Part shown: positions 1 through 8,652 of the stretch, in pieces
Numbering within the stretch: the stretch's first letter is position 1
Layout: the number at the start of each line of letters is the position of its first letter
Source: JADLHS01 sp039806955
GTDB taxonomy: Bacteria; Verrucomicrobiota; Verrucomicrobiia; Limisphaerales; JADLHS01
Direction of reading: 5' to 3'
NCBI GenBank assembly: GCA_039806955.1
Contig: JBDHQI010000016.1
Location: 24,035 to 88,034 of the forward strand
DNA length: 64,000 bases
Notes under the pieces: model-generated
Seen by the model: the letters and a program-made list of their open reading frames with translations, nothing else
The model's database searches: none
What the model was told of the DNA's origin: nothing
Made by a program: the position numbers and the translations under genes

Positions 1-699
1 TATGTCAATTTCTTGCACGCGGGAGTCCAGCGGCATTTGCATCAACCGTTTCGTTTCGTTTGCTGCACCAACGATTCCACCGGGCTGGCGGCGGGCGTGG
101 AAACCGTTCCGTTTCCCTCCAATCCTGGCTTGAAACGCGGCTGGCCGGATGTACTCGTAAAATTGCTGGTCACTCAGGACGGCTTTGGCAATTTACACGG
201 ACCGACGCTATTCCTTGATCTGGATGTGCTCATCATGGATTCGCTGGATTGTTTCTTCGACTATGAGCCGGGCCGAAATTGCATCATCCACAACTGGGTG
301 AATCCGCGCAAAGAACTCATCGGACGCCGCCCGGCCGTGGGCAATTCCTCCGTCTTCCGCTTCGAGGCGGGCAAATCCAATTACATCTACGAAACCTTCG
401 TCCGCGAGATGGCACAGGCAGAGGACTTGAGCGTGTGGAACACCGAGCAAGCCTTTCTCACCCACGCCATGCGCGAACTGCATTGGTGGCCGGAAGAATG
501 GACGCGAAGCTACAAACGGCATTGTCGCCCAATGTTCCCGCTGAATCTGCTCTGCACTCCCAAGCCGCCGCGCGGTTGCCGCATTCTGGTTTTTCATGGT
601 CGTCCTGATCCCGATGAAGCGATACGCGGTTATCGCGGCAAGAAAATCCATCACCATCTGAGGCCCGCGCCCTGGATTGCTGAACATTGGCGCGCATGA
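1..699 (+). CDS. Glycosyltransferase, 5' end cut by the window
   Basis: The frame is open from base 1 (YVNFLHAGVQRHL...), so the start lies outside the window. The visible part resembles cytosolic sugar transferases of capsule/LPS clusters: an N-terminal FRFVCCTND strand and a LDLDVLI segment near visible residues 72-78, which carries the DxD-type metal/nucleotide-sugar site. It ends in ATGA shared with the next gene, which is also a glycosyltransferase, so it belongs to the glycan cluster running to 5419. Donor and acceptor sugars cannot be read from the sequence. Confidence 0.75.
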   Translation, partial: YVNFLHAGVQRHLHQPFRFVCCTNDSTGLAAGVETVPFPSNPGLKRGWPDVLVKLLVTQDGFGNLHGPTLFLDLDVLIMDSLDCFFDYEPGRNCIIHNWVNPRKELIGRRPAVGNSSVFRFEAGKSNYIYETFVREMAQAEDLSVWNTEQAFLTHAMRELHWWPEEWTRSYKRHCRPMFPLNLLCTPKPPRGCRILVFHGRPDPDEAIRGYRGKKIHHHLRPAPWIAEHWRA

Positions 700-1556
700 T
701 TCCGATGGCCGCAAAACTTGCTTCCGATTCATTCTGGCAACGGGTGGATGGCGCTTTGGTAATCAATCTGGATTCACGGACGGATCGTTGGACGACGTTC
801 CAAGCCGCTGCACGAGAGCTCATCCCTGCCCAAAAACTACATCGGCTCCCGGCTCGATTGGGAACAGAGGTTCCAGGTTTCGAGCAACGTCCGTGGTTTC
901 GTGGCAAACCGGGGGACCGCCGCTGGGCTGGACGCGCGGGCTGTTTGTTGTCCCATCGCCAGGCGTTGGTGAAAGCGCAGGCCGCAGGTTGGAAAACTGT
1001 TTTGATTCTTGAAGATGACGTCACTTTTGCTCCGAATTTCACTGCGTTAACCGACACGCTGGCGGCGGTATCGCACGAATATGATTGGGAGGTGTGTTAT
1101 TTGGGATTCACCGATCCTTGGTGGCCGCGACGCAAGGAAACAAATTTGGACGAAGAACATGGCCTCTATCGGGTGCAGGGTTGCAATACGGCGCACGCCT
1201 ATCTGGTTCGCGAAGCGGCACGCGATTGGATTCTGAGCCAATTACCGGATGAAACCCGGGTCTGGCCATGGCTTGCCCGTCACCGGGCGATTGATCGTTG
1301 GTATCAACGCCAGCTTGGTTTGAGGTTTCCTGTGGCTTGTGTGTCACCCAGCATCATCAACCAAAGCGAAGATTTTTCGGACATTATCGGGCAACCAACG
1401 AACTATCACTCACAACCCCAACTCCTTCGCGCCGTTCCCTCCGCTTCGGGTAATGGGGGCTATTATTCCGGCCACGCGCTGCGCCGTATCACCATTCGCC
1501 TGGGGCTTGTCGGAGATGAATTGCGCGGACTGGGCAAACGAATCGTCGGCTTTTGA
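696..1556 (+). CDS. Glycosyltransferase family 25 (LPS galactosyl-type)
   Basis: The start chosen is the ATG at 696, which overlaps the TGA of the preceding gene; a TTG at 687 is in frame but less likely. The N-terminal ALVINLDSRTDRW strand, then CLLSHRQALVKAQ, and the acidic KTVLILEDDVTF motif are the standard GT25 signature, in which the ED(D) pair binds metal and UDP-sugar. Members transfer hexoses to LPS core or to collagen-like acceptors. The length fits the family. It is probably cytosolic and part of a co-transcribed surface-glycan operon; the sugar is unknown. Confidence 0.85.
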   Translation: MIPMAAKLASDSFWQRVDGALVINLDSRTDRWTTFQAAARELIPAQKLHRLPARLGTEVPGFEQRPWFRGKPGDRRWAGRAGCLLSHRQALVKAQAAGWKTVLILEDDVTFAPNFTALTDTLAAVSHEYDWEVCYLGFTDPWWPRRKETNLDEEHGLYRVQGCNTAHAYLVREAARDWILSQLPDETRVWPWLARHRAIDRWYQRQLGLRFPVACVSPSIINQSEDFSDIIGQPTNYHSQPQLLRAVPSASGNGGYYSGHALRRITIRLGLVGDELRGLGKRIVGF

Positions 1557-1562
1557 CTGGTG

Positions 1563-2615
1563 ATGCACCACTCCACCCAACCCATCCGGATCAAATTTCT
1601 GACCAAGCATCCGCATCGCGACGTCACAGCAATTTGGCGCCGCTTTCTGCCTGGGAGCAATCCCACGGTGGGTCGGTGCCACTTTGTTTTCGATCGGGAA
1701 ACGCGAAACTATGATTGGATCGTGGTGTACGACGATCTTCCGTCCAGCCAGGGGGAACGTCATTCGCGTTGGGAAGAAGCGCTCGCCTGCCCGCGAGAGC
1801 GCACCTTGTTGCTCACCAGCGAGCCAGCGACGGTGAAGGTTTATGGGCGCGGCTTTTTGAATCAATTTGGCTGGGTGCTGACGAGCCAAGAGCCCTGGGT
1901 GATAAATCATCCCGGCGCGATTTATTGCCAGACTGGACTCATCTGGTTTTATGAAGGCACTTACGATCAAATCGCGCAAAATCCGCCGGAACATAAACCG
2001 GCGCTGATTTCCACCGTGTGCTCGAGCAAGCGTCAAACGCACACCCTCCATCAGCACCGCTATCGGTTCACCCAACAGTTGAAGCAGGCGCTGCCTGAAC
2101 TGGAAATTTTCGGCCACGGAGTGCGCTACATCGAACGTAAAAACGAGGCGCTCGATTCGTTCCGTTATCATGTCGCGATCGAGAACCACGTCTGCCCGCA
2201 TCACTGGACGGAAAAGTTGGCCGATTCCTTTCTGGGAATGTGCCTGCCGTTTTATCATGGCGCACCGAACGCGGCAGATTATTTTCCGGCGGAAAGCTAT
2301 ATCCCGATCAACATCCACGACTTTGATGAAAGTTTCGCGCGGATCCAACAGGCCCTGCGCGACAACGAGTATGAAAAGCGGCTTCCCGCCATTCGTGAAG
2401 CGCGGCGGCGGGTGCTGGAGCGTTATTCCACATTCCCACAACTCGCGCGATTGATCGCCGAACGGCACAACGCCCGACCGCTGGCCACTCCCCATTCCCC
2501 CCAGATCATCCAAAGCCGTCATTTGTGGCGTCGGAAACACCCGCTCGGTTCGGTGGCTTTCGGCTTGGAACGCGCGTTTGTGACTTTGCGTTTCGCCCGG
2601 CATCGGCATAATTGA
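1563..2615 (+). CDS. Glycosyltransferase family 10 (alpha-1,3-fucosyltransferase-like)
   Basis: The C-terminal half has the GT10 donor-binding pattern: a YHVAIENH strand, then HHWTEKLADSFLG, then the PFYHGAPNAADYFP loop and a SYIPINIHDFD strand. The Glu-Lys pair in the WTEKL segment corresponds to the GDP-fucose binding residues of the family. The N-terminal half is a plain Rossmann-like acceptor domain with no signal peptide, as is usual for bacterial members. The ATG at 1563 is preferred over the GTG at 1560. A second, diverged GT10 gene lies at 4394, so the glycan may carry two fucose-like residues. The donor is inferred from the family only. Confidence 0.82.
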   Translation: MHHSTQPIRIKFLTKHPHRDVTAIWRRFLPGSNPTVGRCHFVFDRETRNYDWIVVYDDLPSSQGERHSRWEEALACPRERTLLLTSEPATVKVYGRGFLNQFGWVLTSQEPWVINHPGAIYCQTGLIWFYEGTYDQIAQNPPEHKPALISTVCSSKRQTHTLHQHRYRFTQQLKQALPELEIFGHGVRYIERKNEALDSFRYHVAIENHVCPHHWTEKLADSFLGMCLPFYHGAPNAADYFPAESYIPINIHDFDESFARIQQALRDNEYEKRLPAIREARRRVLERYSTFPQLARLIAERHNARPLATPHSPQIIQSRHLWRRKHPLGSVAFGLERAFVTLRFARHRHN

Positions 2616-2623
2616 CCCGAAAC

Positions 2624-3430
2624 ATGGCTTTTTTCCGTCACCTGCTGAAATACCCGCTGGCCAATCGTCCCGGCCAATATCTCCTGCGCAAGCAGGTCAA
2701 GCTGTGCCATTGGCTGATGGGCGTGGGCGCCGGCGCGGAAGTGGACGACAGCGGCGAAATCGCCTTGATGAAACGCTTCGCGCGGACCGGCAGGCGCGAC
2801 CTCATCGTGTTCGATGTCGGCGCGAACTGCGGGCAATTCTTGAGTCTCGCCGTGGGCCGGCTGGGAAATCAGCTTCAATCCATTCACTCGTTTGAACCCG
2901 CAGCGGCAACTTTTGCAGCCTTGCAACAGGCCCGGCCAGATCATGCGGGCGTGGTGTTGAACAACCTTGCGCTTGGGGCGGCGGCGGGACAGGCCGAGCT
3001 GTATTATGATGCGGAAAAATCGGGCCTTGCCTCATTGACCAAACGCGACCTGGGCTTTCGCCAAATTGAATTTGAGCGGCATGAGACGATCACCGTTTCC
3101 ACACTTGATGCTTATTGCGCCGGGAAAAACATCAGCCACATTGACTGGCTGAAACTGGATGTGGAAGGCCACGAGTTTGACGTGCTGCGTGGCGGCAGCG
3201 CGATGTTTGCAAAAAATGCAGTGGGCCTGGTCACGTTTGAGTTCGGCGGCTGCAACATTGACACGCGCATATTCCTGCGGGACTTCCACCAATTTTTCGC
3301 GACTCGGAACATGGACCTGTATCGCATCACGCCCGGTGGCTATTTCAGCCGTATCGCACGTTACCGCGAAACCGAGGAACAATTCGCCACCGCCAACTTC
3401 GTCGCTCTGCGACACGCGACCAACCGATGA
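2624..3430 (+). CDS. FkbM family SAM-dependent methyltransferase
   Basis: A basic amphipathic N-terminus is followed by the SAM-binding motif DLIVFDVGANCGQFL (about residues 62-76) and by the FkbM-typical later segment DWLKLDVEGHEFDVLRGG, whose acidic VEG motif is diagnostic. FkbM enzymes O-methylate sugars or polyketides; here the gene sits between glycosyltransferases, so sugar O-methylation is the natural reading. The ATG at 2624 follows the GT10 stop by eight bases. The stop overlaps the next gene by ATGA. Confidence 0.85.
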   Translation: MAFFRHLLKYPLANRPGQYLLRKQVKLCHWLMGVGAGAEVDDSGEIALMKRFARTGRRDLIVFDVGANCGQFLSLAVGRLGNQLQSIHSFEPAAATFAALQQARPDHAGVVLNNLALGAAAGQAELYYDAEKSGLASLTKRDLGFRQIEFERHETITVSTLDAYCAGKNISHIDWLKLDVEGHEFDVLRGGSAMFAKNAVGLVTFEFGGCNIDTRIFLRDFHQFFATRNMDLYRITPGGYFSRIARYRETEEQFATANFVALRHATNR

Positions 3431-4362
3431 CGCCACCGTTTTATCATCGGCTCGAAAAAGCCTTCAAACAGGCCTATCTCGTGCCGCTTACTTTTTTGCG
3501 CTACGGCTCGACCCGCCCGCATCGCGCCAAACTGCACGGTAGCAACAACTGGATTTACCTTGATCCGAATGATAGGTGTGCCATCAAAAAAGTCGTGCAT
3601 GAGCCGTTGCGGGGAAAGGTTTCCACGAATCTGATCTTCTGGCGGAAAATGCTTGTCAAACTGCAACCCGATCTGGCGGTGGATGTGGGGGTCAACTACG
3701 GCGAATGTCTGTTCGGCGCGGATTATCCCCGGAAAACAAAACTGTTCGGGTTCGAGGCGAATCCCCGGTTGATGCCGTTTCTGGAAAACAGTCGGCGGCA
3801 ACACCCAAACGAGGCGCAAATGACCATCGTGAACTGCCTCGTCTCCGATACCCCGGCGGAGAATGTTCCGTTTGTGGTGAATCCCCTGTGGAGCGGACAG
3901 TCATCGGCCCTACCCGAAGTGGCCGGCAAAGGGAATCTGGAGTTCAAACTTTCGGCACGGACACTGGATTCGGTGATGGCGCCGGCGGTGACGGAAGAAA
4001 CCACCCTGCTGTTCAAAATGGACATTGAAGGTTACGAGAGCCGGGCCTTGCGCGGTTTTCAGGACGCCCTCAAGCGGGTCAAACATGCAGTGGGCATCAT
4101 CGAATTTACTTCCCAGTTCATCCGCTGGGCTGGCGAAGATCCCGCCGCCTATTTCAACTGGTTGAGCGAACGTTTTCTGATTTTCCGCTTTGCCAGCGTG
4201 AAACGACACCAACTCGCAGCCGTGGCGCGCTACGAGGATATTCCCTGCAAACACAATGATCCAACCAAGGCCGATGCCGATTTGATTCTCGTGTCCAAGA
4301 GCATGAAAACGAACTGGCTGCCGACTGGCTGGACGCAGGCGAGTGGCACTGGTCGGCAATGA
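3427..4362 (+). CDS. FkbM family SAM-dependent methyltransferase (second copy)
   Basis: It starts at an ATG inside the ATGA overlap with the preceding FkbM gene. It shows the SAM motif DLAVDVGVNYGECLFG (about residues 77-92), a KLFGFEANPRL strand and the LLFKMDIEGYESRALRG motif typical of FkbM proteins. It is clearly related to, but diverged from, its neighbour, so the pair probably modifies different positions of one glycan. The substrate is unknown. Confidence 0.85.
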   Translation: MTPPFYHRLEKAFKQAYLVPLTFLRYGSTRPHRAKLHGSNNWIYLDPNDRCAIKKVVHEPLRGKVSTNLIFWRKMLVKLQPDLAVDVGVNYGECLFGADYPRKTKLFGFEANPRLMPFLENSRRQHPNEAQMTIVNCLVSDTPAENVPFVVNPLWSGQSSALPEVAGKGNLEFKLSARTLDSVMAPAVTEETTLLFKMDIEGYESRALRGFQDALKRVKHAVGIIEFTSQFIRWAGEDPAAYFNWLSERFLIFRFASVKRHQLAAVARYEDIPCKHNDPTKADADLILVSKSMKTNWLPTGWTQASGTGRQ

Positions 4363-4393
4363 TTTCGCCCGGAGTTTTCGTCATCGTAAATCC

Positions 4394-5419
4394 ATGAGCC
4401 AGACCGGAACTCAACGGAAGTCGCTCAAGGTCGTTGTCACGGCTGACGTTCCGATTCGGAATCCAGAGATTCTTTGCCCCGGCGGAATCTTACGATGGGG
4501 CAACTGCGATTTCCTGTTCAACCCACCCCCGGAGACGGCTTGTGACTTCTGGATCGTCACCGCGGGTGCTCCTGTGGAAACCCGAATCGTTTGTGCGCCC
4601 GAAAATACCTTGTTTGCCTCCGGCGAACCGCCCGCCAAGAAACCGTATCCTCGAAAATTCCTCGCGCAATTCCAACACGTGGTCAGCGCCAGCGCGACGG
4701 AACCACATCCGCGTGTGATCCAAAGCCAGCTGCCGCTGAACTGGCTGGTGGGATTTGATTCAGCCCAGGGCATGTTTCGTTACGGATACGATGAATTGAC
4801 CCGCCAGACCAAACCGGAGAAGGCGCTGCGCCTTTCGGTGGTTTGTTCCTCGCTCCGCAGCACGGAAGGACAACGGCAACGTCTCGATTTTTTGGCACAG
4901 TTGAAAAAGCGTCTGGGCGATCAGCTCGTCCATTTCGGGCGCGGCTTCACCCCGATTGAAGACAAGATGGACGCGATTGCTCCCTATCATTACCACTTGG
5001 TTCTTGAAAACTCTGTCAGTGACTATTACTGGACGGAGAAACTCGCTGATGCTTATCTCGGCTGGGCTTTTCCTTTATATCTGGGTTGTCCAAATCTGGA
5101 TAAATTTTTCCCGCCGGAAGCCTTTGCCCGGGTTGACCCGCAGCAGTTCGAGCAGACAGTGGAACGAATTGAGCGCATCATTACCGCCCCGCCGATGCCA
5201 GCGGTGGAGGCCGCATTACGAACCAGCCGGAATCTGGTGTTGAATCAGTATCATTTGTTTGCCCTGCTGGCAAAATGGGCGGAACAACTCTATCGCCCCG
5301 ATGGCCAGGCGCGACGGCTCACCATTCGTTCTCACAAAGCATTTCGGACTTTCCCGCAAGGATTGCTGTTCCGATTGCGACATACGACCCAACGCCCCAA
5401 GCCGCAACTAATTCACTAG
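4394..5419 (+). CDS. GT10 fucosyltransferase-like protein
   Basis: The C-terminal half contains YHYHLVLENSVSDYYWTEK, the LADAYLGWAFPLYLGCPN segment and a FFPPEAFARVD strand, matching the donor-binding half of GT10 enzymes and aligning with the gene at 1563. The ATG at 4394 is preferred; an upstream in-frame start at 4343 would overlap the FkbM gene by 20 bases and add a basic extension. It is the last gene of the glycan cluster, and the transposase remnant begins within about 30 bases of its stop. Confidence 0.78.
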   Translation: MSQTGTQRKSLKVVVTADVPIRNPEILCPGGILRWGNCDFLFNPPPETACDFWIVTAGAPVETRIVCAPENTLFASGEPPAKKPYPRKFLAQFQHVVSASATEPHPRVIQSQLPLNWLVGFDSAQGMFRYGYDELTRQTKPEKALRLSVVCSSLRSTEGQRQRLDFLAQLKKRLGDQLVHFGRGFTPIEDKMDAIAPYHYHLVLENSVSDYYWTEKLADAYLGWAFPLYLGCPNLDKFFPPEAFARVDPQQFEQTVERIERIITAPPMPAVEAALRTSRNLVLNQYHLFALLAKWAEQLYRPDGQARRLTIRSHKAFRTFPQGLLFRLRHTTQRPKPQLIH

Positions 5420-5444
5420 CCAAAGCGGCCACTGTTTGGAAGTG

Positions 5445-6806
5445 ATGGATGGATGCCTATCAGAACATCCGATCACTCCGGAACACCCGGTCACCAAACA
5501 GTTGACCGAATTTATTAAACTCAAAACCTGCCAGGAGACCATCCAAATCGGTTGCACGGACCAGAAAGTCAGCGGTCGAGCCGGGCTGCTAACCTTCGCC
5601 GGTTTTCTGCATTGGCACCGTTTTGGCGAGGTGTTGTCCAAGGTGCTGCTCCACGACAAGACCCGCGGCATCCTGGCGGGGGCGCAGAAACTGGCGCAGG
5701 TGGCCTATTTGCGCAGCGACGTGATGCTGCCAGCGCTCTTGGCCATTCAACGGATTGGCAGTCAGTCGAGCCTTACCCGTTTTTTCCAGAGCTTCAACAC
5801 GGCCGGCAAAAATCTGAGCACCTTCCGCCGCTTGTGGCGCTGGGGCCTGGAACGGCTGCCCAGCCGTGCCGGGGGTTACGCCCTGGATCTGGATTCGACG
5901 CGCCTGTTGCACGAGGACGGCCACCAGGAAGGCGTCAAAACCGGCTACACCCGGCTGGGGACCAAGCCGTGTTGGCATCCGCTCATCGCCGTGTTGGCAG
6001 AAGCCAAGCTAGTCGTGGAATTCTGGCTGCGGCCCGGCAATGCCAGTTGCGCCAACAACGTGGTGGCGTTCACGCTGGACCTGTTGGCCACCTGCCCTCG
6101 TGGGTCCGGCGGCGGTTGGTGCGGGCCGATTCGGGCTTTTGTATCCCCGCGCGGCTGGACTTGCTGGAACTCAAGAAGCTCTCCTACATCGTGGTGGCGC
6201 GGCTCTTGCCGCCCGGTCAACGGCTGCTGAAGAAGAACCTGATTTGGCAGCCCACCGAGGTGCCGGGCACCGAGGTGGCCGAGGTGTGGCATCAGGAGGC
6301 CAACTGGGGGCAGCCACGACGGCTGATTCTGTTGCGGCATTGGATTGAGGAGAAACAGGCGGCAAGACGCTGATTGATTGCCCGGGTTATCTTTAACAGG
6401 CCCTGGTGACCAACCTGCCGCAGAGCGTGCCGCCGCTGGAGGTGTGGCGGCAATATAACCCTCGCGCCGGATGCGAGGAGGTCATCAAGCAGTTGGACGC
6501 GGATTTTGCGCTGCCCAAGCTGTGCGTGAAAAACTTCTGGGGCCCCGAGGCGGCGTTGAGCCTGGCCATCCTGAGTTACAACCTGACCCAACTCTTCCAC
6601 GTCATCTGGGCTGGATGGACCGGGTGAGGGCCACGACCTTGCGTTTCCGGCTCTTCACCACCGGAGGCATTATCAGCCAAACCGGCGGAGTAACGACGAT
6701 TCGCTTGGCGGTGCGAGAACCAGACGAACGGGCGTGGTGGTGGCGGCGGCTGGAGAAAACCATCAGTCTGATCCCCAACTGCAATGCAGTAGCCCAGACA
6801 CCCTGA
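5445..6806 (+). pseudogene. IS1380-family transposase, multiply broken
   Basis: The translation starts in one frame with a normal IS1380 N-terminus and the first catalytic Asp region (YALDLDSTRLLHEDG, followed by HQEGVKTGYT and WLRPGNAS). Near 6100 the frame shifts (VRADSGFCIPARLD continues in another frame, giving the second Asp). A further shift near 6360 and a TAA at 6394 precede LVTNLPQSVPPLEVWR and the YNPRAGCEEVIKQL block. A last shift near 6625 precedes LRFRLFTTGG. Summed, the pieces cover about 453 codons, close to a complete family transposase. It must be inactive. I could not find convincing terminal inverted repeats or a target duplication. Confidence 0.85.
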
Positions 6807-7111
6807 TCGGCTCAGCCAGACGAGGCCCAACACGAGGTCGAAGCGATGAAAAAACCACCCTGAAATCCAATCTCAGACCGCCAAGCTGGCCCTCGTGAGG
6901 ACAGCTTGGCGCGCCCTGCGCTTGGGGGATAAGACTTCCTCAGGAGCCAACCGGTGAAGTCCGCTCAAACCTCGGGCTTATCTGAATCGTTACGGCTAAG
7001 TAGCGCGATTGCCATCCGAATCGAAAATGCACCGGACGAGCCGGAAGCGGCGGGCGGGGTGGCGGCGTTGTGATCTGGATGTAACAGCCCAATCTGCATC
7101 AAAGTAATACC
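6807..7111. other. Non-coding gap after the transposase remnant
   Basis: About 300 bases between the end of the broken transposase and the efp terminator hairpin. I see no ORF with coding character. The first part probably holds the right end of the former insertion sequence, but no inverted repeat matching the left side could be recognised. Confidence 0.5.
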
Positions 7112-7131
7112 CGCTGACGAATCAGCGGGCT
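7112..7131 (-). terminator. Hairpin terminator candidate downstream of efp
   Basis: A perfect 8-bp stem, CCCGCTGA/TCAGCGGG, with a four-base loop lies 38 bases beyond the efp stop on the minus strand. The following tract, TATTACTTT, is only moderately U-rich, so termination may be partial. Confidence 0.5.
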
Positions 7132-7168
7132 TGCCGAAAACAAGGTGTTGCCGGATGCGACTGATGAA

Positions 7169-7729
7169 TCAGGCGCGCTCCATATATTTCCCGGTGCGGG
7201 TATCAATTTTTATCTTTTCGCCCGTCTTGATGAAGAGCGGCGCTTGGATGGTAATGCCAGTCTCCACAATGACCGCCTTTTGCACGTTGTTGGCAGAATC
7301 GCCGCGAACGCCCTCGGGGGCTTCGGTCACCAGCAGCACCACACTGGGCGGCACTTCCACCGAGACGGCTTTATCATCCACGAACGTCACGGTCGCGACG
7401 CCATTTTCGACGAGGTAATTCTTGCCATCGCCGACCAATTCCGGAATCAACGTGACGGTTTCGTATGTGTCCGGATCGGTAAAAACGAAGTCGTTGCCGT
7501 CTTTGTAGCTGAACTCCATTTTTTTGGTCATCATTGGCACAATGTCCACTTTTTCAGTCGAGCTGAACCGGACATCGGAAGATTTGCCGGTGCGGATGCT
7601 GCGCAAGGTGGCCTGGACAAAGGCGCGCAGATTACCCGGAGTGCGGTGTTGGACTTCGAGAACCACGCTGATGTCGCCGTTATAATTGATGGCCTGGCCG
7701 CGGCGCAGGTCGTTTGCTGAGACTGCCAT
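7169..7729 (-). CDS. efp: Translation elongation factor P
   Basis: EF-P binds the ribosome between the P and E sites and relieves stalling at polyproline. The 186-residue length, the three-domain layout and the C-terminal IKIDTRTGKYMERA all fit. The domain I loop reads HRTPGNLRAF: the position equal to E. coli Lys34 is Asn33, with Arg35 two residues on, so neither EpmA-type lysylation nor arginine rhamnosylation at the usual tip residue is possible. It stands alone, divergent from the zinc-ribbon gene, with a promoter candidate at 7774-7801 and a terminator hairpin downstream. Confidence 0.95.
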   Translation of the reverse strand: MAVSANDLRRGQAINYNGDISVVLEVQHRTPGNLRAFVQATLRSIRTGKSSDVRFSSTEKVDIVPMMTKKMEFSYKDGNDFVFTDPDTYETVTLIPELVGDGKNYLVENGVATVTFVDDKAVSVEVPPSVVLLVTEAPEGVRGDSANNVQKAVIVETGITIQAPLFIKTGEKIKIDTRTGKYMERA

Positions 7730-7773
7730 AAAATTTCAATAATTGGTTGTGACACCCCAACCGGGGGAAAACC

Positions 7774-7801
7774 AGCCTACAGGGTCTCGAGGTCGAAGCA
7801 A
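7774..7801 (-). promoter_or_regulatory. Promoter candidate for efp
   Basis: On the minus strand TTGCTT is followed after 16 bases by TAGGCT. The -10 shares the TAGnnT form with the candidates at 7856 and 11848. It would give a 5' leader of roughly 40 bases. Position and pattern are the only evidence. Confidence 0.35.
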
Positions 7802-7832
7802 GGTTCGATTTTTAGTTTTCCGGTTGGTTTCA

Positions 7833-7861
7833 TTGACTCGCCCGGAATTGGTCGTTAGCCT
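7833..7861 (+). promoter_or_regulatory. Promoter candidate for the zinc-ribbon gene, implying a leaderless transcript
   Basis: TTGACT at 7833-7838 and TAGCCT at 7856-7861 are separated by 17 bases. The -10 ends seven bases before the ATG at 7869, so transcription would start at or next to the start codon, and no Shine-Dalgarno sequence could be in the mRNA. Confidence 0.4.
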
Positions 7862-7868
7862 GCCAACA

Positions 7869-8597
7869 ATGCTGGAAGTTATCGAAAAACTACTCATCTT
7901 GCAGGATCGCGATCGCAAAATCCGCCGGCTTCAAACTGAACTTGCCCACATTGAACCCGAACGCCAGACCTTAAAGGCCCGAACCAGCGGCGCATTGTCC
8001 CAACTGGAGGCCGGCAAACAGCGCGTGAAGCAGATTGAATCCGATCGCAAACGTCTGGAGCTGGAAATCGAGGCCAAGCAGCAGCAGGTGGCGCGTTACG
8101 CCAACCAGCAATTGGAAACGCGCAAAAACGAGGAGTACCAGGCGCTCGCGCAGCAAATCCAGACGTGCAAAGGGGAAATCACCAAGATTGAGGATCAGGT
8201 GATTGATTTGATGGAGCAGGCGGAGACTGCGCAGAAAGAGGTTGTGCGCCTCAATCAGGATGCGCAACAGGCGCAACAACATGCGGATGAATTGGTGACG
8301 CAACTGGGCGAGCGGGAGAAGTATTTGCGGCAAGAGCTGGCGGACTTGCAGGGCGTGCGGGACCAACAGGCCGAGGCCGTCGAAGCCGGCGCGCGCGCCC
8401 GCTACGAACGCCTGCTTAAAACCAAGGGCGACAATGCGTTGGCCGGCGTGAACCATGGCGTTTGCGGCGGCTGTCACATGAAATTGCCCACCCAGGTGCT
8501 GGTGGCGTGCCAGGCGGCGCAGGAATTGGTGACGTGCATTAACTGCGGACGAATTTTGTATTACACGCGAGAGATGAGTTTGACGGCCAGTGAGTGA
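7869..8597 (+). CDS. Coiled-coil protein with C-terminal C4 zinc ribbon (CdsZ/DUF164 type)
   Basis: A long helical coiled coil (about residues 1-180, rich in Glu, Gln, Lys and Arg) is followed by a C4 zinc ribbon: CGGCHMKLP and, after a spacer, CINCGRILYY. This architecture matches the C4-type zinc-ribbon family found in chlamydiae and other bacteria, for which nucleic-acid binding or RNase-related and regulatory roles have been suggested. The ATG at 7869 (MLEVIEKLL) matches family N-termini; an in-frame GTG at 7743 would add an unconvincing basic extension. It is cytosolic. The function is not established from the sequence. Confidence 0.8.
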   Translation: MLEVIEKLLILQDRDRKIRRLQTELAHIEPERQTLKARTSGALSQLEAGKQRVKQIESDRKRLELEIEAKQQQVARYANQQLETRKNEEYQALAQQIQTCKGEITKIEDQVIDLMEQAETAQKEVVRLNQDAQQAQQHADELVTQLGEREKYLRQELADLQGVRDQQAEAVEAGARARYERLLKTKGDNALAGVNHGVCGGCHMKLPTQVLVACQAAQELVTCINCGRILYYTREMSLTASE

Positions 8598-8652
8598 GGC
8601 GCAACTGACCTTTGACCACGCTGTAAAAACGACTAGACTGGAGCGAACAAAG

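Noticed and set aside
2704..2895. Short alternative frames inside the FkbM and glycosyltransferase genes
   Set aside because: They lie wholly within genes with clear motifs and show no coding signature.
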